Source of the DNA: ASMP01 sp035282925
Lineage (GTDB): Archaea > Nanobdellota > Nanobdellia > Pacearchaeales > GW2011-AR1
Assembly: GCA_035282925.1 (NCBI GenBank)
Contig: DATEUW010000031.1
Location: forward strand, 1 to 34,362
Direction: 5' to 3'
Length of the DNA stretch: 34,362 nucleotides
Of the stretch, positions 1 through 6,145 are shown piece after piece. The notes below the pieces were generated by a model. It was not told the DNA's origin, searched no databases, and saw only the letters and a program-made list of their open reading frames with translations. Position 1 is the first letter of the stretch, and every line of letters begins with the position of its first letter. Both the position numbers and the translations under genes were made by a program.

Positions 1-470
1 GCTGTGTCTCCGTCGTCGTTTAGGTATCTCGTATCAAGGCTCGTGTTCACATCTGAGTTAAGGTCTATGGCAAGGATTGTGTTATCAAGAATATGTGTAG
101 AGTTTATAGCGGATGCCGCGATATCGGTTGCACCTATTGTATAATCAGCTATATGTGTACTGTTGATTGCTGACGTTGCCACGTCTGTAGCACCAATCGT
201 ATAATCTAGAATGTGGGTTGTATTCACAGATGATGGAGCTAAATCTCCTGCCAATATTGTCCCTTCTGCTATGTCTCCAGTTAGTATTGTAGAATCTAAA
301 ATATGGGTTGTGTTAATGGCTGATGGTGCAATATCACCAGCAAGAATTGTTCCTTCTGCAATGTCTCCAGTTAATATAGTTGAATCAAGAATGTGTGTCG
401 TGTTTATTGCTGAAGCTGCGATATCTGCAGCTGTTATTGTTGCATCAGTTATCTCAGAACCCTCAATCGT
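1..470 (-). repeat. Sequon-bearing short protein repeats, block 3
   Basis: In-frame imperfect tandem repeats inside the surface protein. Reading the minus strand, units alternate between TILTGDIAEG/TILAGDIAPS and AINTTHILDS-type segments; later copies change to YTIGATD and INSTHI. Five N-[ST]-T-H-I cores are visible here. DNA copies differ mostly at synonymous positions, so the array is kept by protein selection rather than being fresh DNA amplification. Confidence 0.85.
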
Positions 471-3400
471 TGTTCCAAGGGTTGCTGCTATTGTTACAAT
501 GTCTGTTGCTGCTGCAGTTGTTGTTATTCCTGTACCCGCCACAAGGAACGCGGTGTTTCCGTCTGTGATTGTCTGGTTTGTTCCTGCGCTTGCTCCAAGA
601 ATGAAGCTGGACATTGTTCCAGTTCCCGTGTCTGCAGCACACGTTATTGCTCCTGTGCTGTCTATTCCTGATATGTATTGATTAGCAGTGCATCCTCCGT
701 CAAAGAAATTGCTTGCATCATTATCAAGAAGATTTGTGAGTTCGATGTCTCCAGTTACTTCAAGTTTGCTTGAGGGTCCTGTTGTGGCGATGCCGACGTT
801 CCCTGTCTCGTTCTGGAATACGATTATAGGATTGATGACACCAGGCTGCACGAGCCTGAGTTCGCCGGTGTCTTCCACATAGAAACCAAAGTTCTTGTTT
901 GCTATTTTGTTGTTTATTCTTAAAGCAAAGGGAACATTGTCGTCTGCATTGAGATAAAGCATGTTTGTTTCTCCCGTGTCTTCTATTTCAAGATGGCCGT
1001 TTGTCGGGTTTGTTGTTCCTATTCCGACCCTATCACTTGAACTATCAATAAACAAAGTCCCTGAATCAAAAGTGTAATTTCCCGTCGCTGTGTCCCCTGT
1101 ATTGAAAAGATAAATGTCTTCTATTTCTGTGTTGTCTAATGATGAAGTCTGGGCAATGTCTCCTTCGAGGATTGTCCCATCAAGAATGTGGGTGTTATTA
1201 ATAGCAGACGCTGAAATATCAGTTGCTCCAATAGTATAATCTAAAATATGAGTCGTGTTTATTGCAGATGGTGCGATATCACCAGCAAGGATTGTTCCTT
1301 CTGCAATATCTCCAGTTAGTATTGTAGAATCTAATATATGCGTCGTGTTTATAGCACTGGCTGCAATATCTCCTGCTAATATCGTTGCGTCCAAAATATG
1401 CGTTGTGTTAATAGAACTTGTTGCAATCTCAGAAGCACCAATCTCTCCTGCTGGCAGTGAGACCGTGCCTGCAGAAATCGTGAGGCCGTTACTGCCAAAA
1501 ATAAGTCCGGAAATATTAAGAGCTGCTGTGCCTGGAATGGTTGTATTTATTCCAATATTGCTTCCGTTCTGGTAAATGTTTGAGTTGTTTATTGAAGTCG
1601 TCCCGTTCCAGACAGCTATATAGCCTGCTGTTCCAGAACCTGTTATTGTCCCGCCTCCGCTGCTAATATTTACACAAGTTAGAGTGTCTCCTATAACCTG
1701 GACAGCCTCGCCTGCTGAACAGCCAGTCGGATAGTTTGTAAGATTTGCCCAGCCCAAATTTAAATCGGAAACAAAATCGGCTGTTGTGATTGTTCCATTT
1801 GCAATATCATCAGTTAAGATTGTGTTATCCAATATATGGGTTGTGTTAATAGCGCTAGAACCAATATCAACTGCAGTTATTGTGTTATCAAGGATGTGCG
1901 TTGTGTTAATAGCGCTGGCAGCAATATCTGTAGCTCCAATCGTGTAATCTAGTATGTGTGTGCTGTTGATTACTCCTGACGATAAGCTTCCAAAAGTTAA
2001 CAATCCAGTTATGTTAGCATCTCCTCTTACATTAAGAAGGTTTTGAGGGGTTGTCGTGTTTATTCCGACAAAACCTGAGGAAACATTAACAACAAACAGC
2101 TGTGCACCGGCACTATTCTGTAATTCGAGGACATTTGTTGCCTGTCCGCTTGCTCCTTTTGCGACAAGGGTTGGATAAGTGTTAAGTGTGCCTAAATTTT
2201 GAATCAAAAGTTGGGCTTGCGGTGAAGAAGAGGCACCGATTGAAACTCTTCTGTCACTTAATATGTAGATGGTATTGCCGCCACTTGAACCTAAATATAA
2301 AGCTGTGCTTGATGAACTTGGTCTGAATGCAGCTGTTCCGCTTGAGCCTGTGATTGTAACAAGACCGCTGGCTGGCTGCAGAGATAAAATATCTGAAGCA
2401 TCACCTATTGTAGAAATAGTGTTAGTGTATAGCGTCCCTGTTATGTTCGCATTACCAAGAACATTCAGCAGATTTTGCGGTGTTGTTGTGTTAATGCCGA
2501 TTCTATCTGTATTTGAATTAACAAATAAAGTATTTGTGTCAACAGTCAGATTTTTTCTTAAGTCAGTGTTTCCAAACACCAAAAGATCATCATTAACAGT
2601 CAGGTTCTGCCTTGTCACGTTTAAGCTCGTGATGTTGTAAAAAAAGCCTGTCTGGGCGTATATATCTCCGCTTATAATGCTGAAACCGCCGTTTTCCCAG
2701 CCGCCATTGAAGCTGAAATTACCTATCACAGAGGTATTCAAAGGCATGAAAAAAGTGGAGTCACGGGCATCCAGAAGATCAGCATTCACGTTTGTCAGCT
2801 GGGAACCATTACCATAGATAAGGCCTGTGATATTTGCATCTCCTAAAACATTCAGCAAATTCTGTGGTGTTGTTGTATTTATTCCAATATTGCTTCCATT
2901 CTGATAAATGTTTGAGTTGTTTATTGAGGTCGTCCCGTTCCAGACAGGTATATAACCGGCTGTTCCAGAGCCCGTAATTGTCCCGCCGCTGCTACTGATA
3001 TTAATACAGGTTAGTGTGTCTCCTATAACTTGGACAGCCTCGCCTGCTCCGCAGCCCGTAGGATAATTCTGCAAGAACGTCCAGTTTAATGGTCCCGAGA
3101 ACTCACCGGCAGAGATTATTCCTGAAACATTTACAGCCCCGCTTGCATTGATGTCCTGCACAAAAAGGGTCGTTATTCTGTTCACTAAGCTACCTAAAAA
3201 GGTGAAAAATCCGGCAGTTCCAGAGACATTAAAGCTTCCCAAAGTCAGGTTGGAATCTATTGAAACCTCGCTCAAGTTTACCTGGGTTGCCCTGAACGAG
3301 TAAGGCACTCTTCCCAACTGTGAAACATCCTTTAAAGTTCCGTCTCTGTAATAACAAAGGTAATATTGCTTGTCAAAACTAAGGCTGCTGAGGTTTCCTC

Positions 3401-3785
3401 CTCCAGAGCCTATCGTTGGCAGGTATATAGAAACAATGCCCCTGGAGTCTGTTGTCTGGCTGGTAGAATGATTGTAAGCTATCGGCCCAAGACAGCTCGC
3501 ACTGGAGTTTTCCGTGATGTTAAACGCAAAGGCAAAAGTCCCTGACTGGATACTGCCATTTGAAAAAGTTGTCTGGACATTTATGTGAAAGGTGTCATTT
3601 ATTTCTGCTGCAGAAATTATGCTTGAAAATAAGATTATAGCTGAAAAAAATAAAATGTTAATGATAAGGCTCTTAATTTTAGAGGATTTTTTATTAACAA
3701 CTTGATGTATTTTCTTCTTTTTTGGATATTTTTTAAACTCAATCTTCTTCTTGCTGACCGAGATATACCATACGCTACCTGACAT
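1..3785 (-). CDS. Giant repetitive secreted surface protein (3' end outside window)
   Basis: One open frame runs without a stop from an ATG at 3785 to the left edge, giving at least 1261 residues. The N-terminus is a Lys-rich cytoplasmic stretch followed by a hydrophobic segment (about residues 45-62) ending in SAAE, which reads as a signal peptide or anchor. A folded-looking region follows (about residues 63-230), then long arrays. One array type has the motif GINTTTPQNLLNV, reminiscent of the GIGTT.P linkers of phage tail fibres and S74-peptidase adhesins. The other is a short unit of the form TILTGDIA..AINTTHILD. At least twelve copies of the N-[STN]-T-H-I core are present, each carrying an N-glycosylation sequon. 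The next frame upstream is blocked by a stop around 3828. The role is inferred: extracellular fibre, adhesin or cell-surface rod. The C-terminus, where a chaperone peptidase might sit, is not visible. Confidence 0.85.
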   Translation of the reverse strand, partial: MSGSVWYISVSKKKIEFKKYPKKKKIHQVVNKKSSKIKSLIINILFFSAIILFSSIISAAEINDTFHINVQTTFSNGSIQSGTFAFAFNITENSSASCLGPIAYNHSTSQTTDSRGIVSIYLPTIGSGGGNLSSLSFDKQYYLCYYRDGTLKDVSQLGRVPYSFRATQVNLSEVSIDSNLTLGSFNVSGTAGFFTFLGSLVNRITTLFVQDINASGAVNVSGIISAGEFSGPLNWTFLQNYPTGCGAGEAVQVIGDTLTCINISSSGGTITGSGTAGYIPVWNGTTSINNSNIYQNGSNIGINTTTPQNLLNVLGDANITGLIYGNGSQLTNVNADLLDARDSTFFMPLNTSVIGNFSFNGGWENGGFSIISGDIYAQTGFFYNITSLNVTRQNLTVNDDLLVFGNTDLRKNLTVDTNTLFVNSNTDRIGINTTTPQNLLNVLGNANITGTLYTNTISTIGDASDILSLQPASGLVTITGSSGTAAFRPSSSSTALYLGSSGGNTIYILSDRRVSIGASSSPQAQLLIQNLGTLNTYPTLVAKGASGQATNVLELQNSAGAQLFVVNVSSGFVGINTTTPQNLLNVRGDANITGLLTFGSLSSGVINSTHILDYTIGATDIAASAINTTHILDNTITAVDIGSSAINTTHILDNTILTDDIANGTITTADFVSDLNLGWANLTNYPTGCSAGEAVQVIGDTLTCVNISSGGGTITGSGTAGYIAVWNGTTSINNSNIYQNGSNIGINTTIPGTAALNISGLIFGSNGLTISAGTVSLPAGEIGASEIATSSINTTHILDATILAGDIAASAINTTHILDSTILTGDIAEGTILAGDIAPSAINTTHILDYTIGATDISASAINNTHILDGTILEGDIAQTSSLDNTEIEDIYLFNTGDTATGNYTFDSGTLFIDSSSDRVGIGTTNPTNGHLEIEDTGETNMLYLNADDNVPFALRINNKIANKNFGFYVEDTGELRLVQPGVINPIIVFQNETGNVGIATTGPSSKLEVTGDIELTNLLDNDASNFFDGGCTANQYISGIDSTGAITCAADTGTGTMSSFILGASAGTNQTITDGNTAFLVAGTGITTTAAATDIVTIAATLGTTIEGSEITDATITAADIAASAINTTHILDSTILTGDIAEGTILAGDIAPSAINTTHILDSTILTGDIAEGTILAGDLAPSSVNTTHILDYTIGATDVATSAINSTHIADYTIGATDIAASAINSTHILDNTILAIDLNSDVNTSLDTRYLNDDGDT
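1125..1445 (-). repeat. Sequon-bearing short protein repeats, block 2
   Basis: Second in-frame block of the same units as at 1-470, with four N-[TN]-T-H-I cores. The segment DSTILTGDIAEGTILAGDIA is repeated nearly word for word between this block and block 3, which suggests block-level duplication. Confidence 0.85.
1541..1740 (-). repeat. 200-bp intragenic module, copy B
   Basis: About 200 bp strongly similar to 2873-3070 in the same gene and frame. It encodes a segment with CSAGEAVQVIGDTLTCVNIS followed by a Gly/Ser/Thr-rich stretch, VWNGTTSINNSNIYQNGSNI and GINTT. Differences between copies are scattered and mostly at third positions, so the duplication is old or has diverged. Confidence 0.85.
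1790..1985 (-). repeat. Sequon-bearing short protein repeats, block 1
   Basis: First and shortest block of the units, with three cores (INSTHI, INTTHI, INTTHI). It follows a fibre-like GINTTTP module and precedes the module copy at 1541-1740. Confidence 0.8.
2873..3070 (-). repeat. 200-bp intragenic module, copy A
   Basis: Partner of the copy at 1541-1740. Both begin with a short Cys-containing segment (CGAGEAVQVIGDTLTCINIS here) and end in the GINTT linker, so the unit looks like one exchangeable fibre domain. Two conserved Cys about 16 residues apart could form a disulphide outside the cell. Confidence 0.85.
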
Positions 3786-3829
3786 AAGAAAATGAGCCTG
3801 TTTCCAAACATAAAGATTAGGCACTGTTT

Positions 3830-3870
3830 AGGGGCTGAAACCAGGCATTTTAGGCCTGTTCGCCCCTTTT
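3830..3870 (+). other. Strong hairpin followed by a short T run
   Basis: The stem is built from AGGGGC (3830-3835) with GCCCCT (3862-3867), GAA (3837-3839) with TTC (3859-3861), and CAGGC (3842-3846) with GCCTG (3854-3858), around a 7-nt loop. This gives 14 base pairs with only a T and an AC bulged, in otherwise A/T-rich DNA. TTTT completes it on the plus strand. It lies between the divergent surface-protein gene and the RHH-like gene. No plus-strand gene ends just before it, so it may be a small structured RNA or a boundary/leader element rather than an ordinary terminator. Confidence 0.6.
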
Positions 3871-3893
3871 CTGTTACCTTACGTTTTTTCTAA

Positions 3894-3957
3894 TGTAAGT
3901 AAAATTTTTTCCATATCTTATCGACGATGAAAACCTGTTTTCTATGGTGTAAGTAAA
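3894..3957 (+). promoter_or_regulatory. Paired 10-bp direct repeats, candidate operator
   Basis: The sequence TGTAAGTAAA occurs at 3894-3903 and again at 3948-3957, 54 bp apart. The second copy abuts the TATA element of the RHH-like gene. An inverted CTTAC lies at 3878-3882. Ribbon-helix-helix proteins often repress their own promoters by binding such short repeats, so this is a reasonable but unproven autoregulatory site. Confidence 0.35.
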
Positions 3958-3958
3958 C

Positions 3959-3967
3959 TTTATAAAA
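3959..3967 (+). promoter_or_regulatory. TATA element for the RHH-like gene
   Basis: TTTATAAAA, centred about 40 nt before the ATG at 4004. A purine-rich stretch (GAGAGG, 3995-4000) just before the ATG could act as a weak ribosome binding site, so this mRNA probably has a short leader. Confidence 0.55.
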
Positions 3968-4003
3968 TCGGAAAACCTTAATTTATAATAAAAAGAGAGG
4001 AAA

Positions 4004-4192
4004 ATGAAGCAGGCATTTAAGGTTTATCTAGACCCTGAAACACAAAAAAAGCTGTTGAAAAAAGCGAATGAAACAGGGTTTTACGGCCGTGGTGCCTTGA
4101 CAAAGTTTATTGAAAAAATAGCCGCAGAGGACATCTGCTTTTTGGATGATAATTTAAGGAAAATGCTCAAGGCTTTGTTCCCAAGAAAATAA
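4004..4192 (+). CDS. Small ribbon-helix-helix-like protein
   Basis: A 62-residue protein. The predicted layout is one short beta strand (FKVYLD, residues 5-10), an amphipathic helix (PETQKKLLKKANETG), a glycine turn, and a second helix (ALTKFIEKIAAE), followed by a short charged tail. This matches the CopG/Arc ribbon-helix-helix fold, in which two chains pair their strands to read the DNA major groove. No recognisable partner gene overlaps it; the next protein gene is fic, beyond two tRNA genes. It has its own TATA element and a set of short repeats upstream that could be its binding sites. The fold call rests on pattern alone, so a non-DNA-binding small protein remains possible. Confidence 0.6.
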   Translation: MKQAFKVYLDPETQKKLLKKANETGFYGRGALTKFIEKIAAEDICFLDDNLRKMLKALFPRK

Positions 4193-4242
4193 CTGAATTA
4201 GGATAATTTTAAATATCTAAGAATTCTTTCAAAAATCGTTAC

Positions 4243-4364
4243 GAGCCTGTAGCTCAGCCCGGTTAGAGCACTGCTCTTATATGAAACTGATTCATAAGAA
4301 TTAGGATCTTTTAGATTTGTTCTAAGAGAGGCAGGGGTCCTCGGTTCAAATCCGAGCAGGCTCA
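4243..4364 (+). tRNA. tRNA-Ile (anticodon UAU) with intron
   Basis: Acceptor GAGCCTG (4243-4249) pairs with CAGGCTC (4357-4363), discriminator A at 4364. D stem GCTC/GAGC, anticodon stem CTGCT (4271-4275)/GGCAG (4330-4334), T arm CTCGG-TTCAAAT-CCGAG. The anticodon is T34 A35 T36 (4278-4280). The assignment depends on the intron position, and that is supported by a perfect bulge-helix-bulge: CTTA (4276-4279) pairs with TAAG (4323-4326), the 3-nt bulges are TAT and AGA, and GAA pairs with TTC on the inner side. Cutting after the second bulge base places the intron at the canonical 37/38 site. UAU would read AUA directly, whereas most archaea use an agmatidine-modified CAU tRNA. A TATA-like TTTTAAATATC lies at 4207-4217. 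Confidence 0.85.
4282..4328 (+). other. tRNA-Ile intron (47 nt) at position 37/38
   Basis: Canonical archaeal BHB intron as described for the host tRNA. Its middle can also fold by itself: ATGAA (4281-4285) with TTCAT (4291-4295), and TCTTTTAGA-type sequence near 4308-4316 with TCTAAGA (4321-4327). It would be excised by the EndA splicing endonuclease. Confidence 0.8.
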
Positions 4365-4409
4365 TTTATCAGTTATCTTTAAAAACTATTTTAAACATTT
4401 TTAATCTAA

Positions 4410-4482
4410 GCCCCGATAGTTCAGAGGCCAAGAATGCGACCCTTTCACGGTCGTGACCCGAGTTCGAATCTCGGTCGGGGCG
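4410..4482 (+). tRNA. tRNA-Glu (anticodon UUC)
   Basis: Acceptor GCCCCGA (4410-4416) pairs with TCGGGGC (4475-4481); discriminator G at 4482. The anticodon stem-loop is CGACC-CTTTCAC-GGTCG with TTC at the anticodon, and no intron. Outside the anticodon arm its sequence is identical to tRNA-Glu(CUC) at 28763-28896, so the two are recent duplicates. A TATA-like TCTTTAAAAACT (4375-4386) precedes it. Confidence 0.95.
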
Positions 4483-4512
4483 TGTCCCTACATCTTAAGT
4501 AAAAATAGAAAA

Positions 4513-4523
4513 ATATATAAATA
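4513..4523 (+). promoter_or_regulatory. TATA element for fic
   Basis: ATATATAAATA, centred 26 nt before the ATG at 4544, predicting a leaderless transcript. Confidence 0.65.
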
Positions 4524-4543
4524 TGTAGGGGTATGTTATTATC

Positions 4544-5401
4544 ATGATTATAAGGAAGAAAATCAAAGGCAAAAAAGCATATTATTATCTTGAACACAGC
4601 ATAAGAAAAGGAAATAAAGTAGCAAAAAAAGAGAAATATTTGGGAACCTCGATCCCCAAAGATATTGAAAAAATAAAAGAGGAATTTAACAGAGACTTAA
4701 AAATAGACATTTATGGTAAGTTTGAAAGGATAAAAGAGAATTTTCAAGTCGAGTGGAAAAGAATTCCAGAAAGTGTGAGAGAAAAAGAGCTTGAAGAGAT
4801 ATCCATTGCCTTCACTTACAACACAAATGCCATAGAGGGTTCTACAATAACCTTAGAAGAAACAAGGGAAATTATTCATGATAAAATTTCCCCAAACAAA
4901 CCATTGAGAGATGTCAGGGAAACAGAATCCCATAACAAGGTATTTTTAGAAATGTTAAAAAAAGATGAAAAGATTACCAATGGGCTGTTATTAAAATGGC
5001 ACAAGGATATATTCGGTGAGACAAAACCAAATATTGCTGGGATATTCAGAGATTATGTTGTGAGGGTTGGTCCTCATTTGGCTCCAGATTGGCAAGATGT
5101 TGAAGATTTGATGAAAAAATTTATAGAATTTATAGAAAAAAATAAAAAGATGAATCCGGTAGAGCTATCCGGAAGGGCACATTATCGGTTTGAAAAAATA
5201 CATCCTTTGGGGGATGGTAATGGAAGAATTGGAAGACTTCTAATGAACTTTATTTTATGGCACAATAAATATCCTATGATTATCATAGAATATAAAAAAA
5301 GGAAATCGTATTATAAAGCATTGCAAAAAGATGAGGAAGGTTTTGTTTCTTACTTTCTTAGAAGATATCTTTCTGTTCATAAGAAGAGATACGCCAAATA
5401 A
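4544..5401 (+). CDS. Fic-domain protein
   Basis: A 285-residue protein. Fic enzymes transfer a nucleotide monophosphate, usually AMP, to hydroxyl side chains of target proteins. The active-site loop is HPLGDGNGRIGR (His220 to Arg231), fitting the HxFx[DE]GNGRxxR signature except that the usual Phe is Leu. A T-x-x-x-E-G inhibitory motif is present at 94-99 (Glu98), upstream of the core, as in class II self-inhibited Fic proteins. Residues 1-65 form a Lys/Arg-rich extension (KAYYYLEHSIRKG) seen in many archaeal Fic proteins. It stands alone with its own TATA element, between tRNA-Glu and a 10-bp copy of that tRNA's 3' end, which suggests it arrived by integration. The target protein cannot be read from the sequence. 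Confidence 0.9.
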   Translation: MIIRKKIKGKKAYYYLEHSIRKGNKVAKKEKYLGTSIPKDIEKIKEEFNRDLKIDIYGKFERIKENFQVEWKRIPESVREKELEEISIAFTYNTNAIEGSTITLEETREIIHDKISPNKPLRDVRETESHNKVFLEMLKKDEKITNGLLLKWHKDIFGETKPNIAGIFRDYVVRVGPHLAPDWQDVEDLMKKFIEFIEKNKKMNPVELSGRAHYRFEKIHPLGDGNGRIGRLLMNFILWHNKYPMIIIEYKKRKSYYKALQKDEEGFVSYFLRRYLSVHKKRYAK

Positions 5402-5421
5402 CATACGCCTTGTTGTAGTCA

Positions 5422-5431
5422 GGTCGGGGCG
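5422..5431 (+). repeat. 10-bp copy of the tRNA-Glu 3' end, possible att remnant
   Basis: GGTCGGGGCG here is identical to the last ten bases of tRNA-Glu (4473-4482). It lies 21 bp after the fic stop codon. The arrangement tRNA, cargo gene, short duplicate of the tRNA end is the footprint left by elements that integrate in tRNA genes, although no integrase is present and the repeat is short. Confidence 0.4.
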
Positions 5432-5436
5432 CTTAT

Positions 5437-6126
5437 TTACTGCTTAGACTTAGCTTCTTTTTTCTTGGGAACTTCAGGGGTTTTTAGGGGTTTTGTCTTC
5501 GTTTCTGGCTTGCTCTCTGGTTTGGCTGGCTCAGAAGGAATGGTTTCAGGAGAAAGGACAGTAACCCCTCCCATGGGTTTTTCCGGAGCACCCATCATTC
5601 CAGGCATACTTGGTGCGCCTCCTGAAAACTTAATCAGGTCAAAAAGGGATTTCTTTTCCATGAATAAAACGCTGGCGCTTTTGTCTTCCACATGCGCCTG
5701 GACTAAGCCGAGGCCTTTCAAAAATCCCGTGCAATTCCATACAGCAGCGCCATCTGTCATGTTCAAAAAAGCCAGAACCTTCTCGATTTCATAGGTCATG
5801 TCCCGATTATGCATCTCGTCCAAGATGGTAGACTTCATTTCATCTATGTCCATTTTTACATTCTCAGGCAATGGCTGGGGAACAAGCTTCTTGTTTGTCA
5901 ATGTTTTGGCATGCTTGTTTTCTACTTTCTCGACCTTTTTGTCCACCTTAAAGCTGACGATGTTTTTTCTCATGGGAGAATAGAAATCGACCTGAGTCTC
6001 GTTATTTCCCTCATCAAAATCCCTCAAGAAGAATACAGAGCATAAATATGCCTTCGGATCTTCCTCCATCATCAGCTTGTAAGGAGCTGATTTTTTTACC
6101 TTTTCTATGTAATGGGATGGTTTCAT
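5437..6126 (-). CDS. Uncharacterised protein in the synthetase operon
   Basis: A 229-residue soluble protein with no family I can name. Residues 1-170 look folded (alternating charged helices and strands, with the segment VWNCTGFLKGLGLVQAHVED near the end). Residues 170-229 are low-complexity, rich in Pro, Lys, Gly and Met, and probably disordered. There is no signal peptide or membrane segment. It starts 19 bp after the thrS stop codon on the same strand and has no clear TATA element of its own, so it is probably the last gene of trpS-thrS-X. That setting hints at a job linked to translation, but no motif confirms this. Confidence 0.8.
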   Translation of the reverse strand: MKPSHYIEKVKKSAPYKLMMEEDPKAYLCSVFFLRDFDEGNNETQVDFYSPMRKNIVSFKVDKKVEKVENKHAKTLTNKKLVPQPLPENVKMDIDEMKSTILDEMHNRDMTYEIEKVLAFLNMTDGAAVWNCTGFLKGLGLVQAHVEDKSASVLFMEKKSLFDLIKFSGGAPSMPGMMGAPEKPMGGVTVLSPETIPSEPAKPESKPETKTKPLKTPEVPKKKEAKSKQ

Positions 6127-6145
6127 TTGAAATATTTTCTATTTT

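Noticed and set aside
1..2000. Repeat array resembling a CRISPR or satellite
   Set aside because: Unit length and spacing vary, there are no unique spacers, and differences are mostly synonymous in one minus-strand reading frame, so these are protein repeats.
211..2640. Several plus-strand open frames (211-681, 688-882, 1255-1575, 2269-2640)
   Set aside because: They are antisense shadows of the long minus-strand surface protein, whose frame is continuous and gives sensible repeated domains.
4271..4334. Reading the first tRNA as tRNA-Met(CAU) using the CAT at 4293-4295
   Set aside because: That would need a non-canonical splice position, whereas the UAU reading has a perfect bulge-helix-bulge at 37/38.
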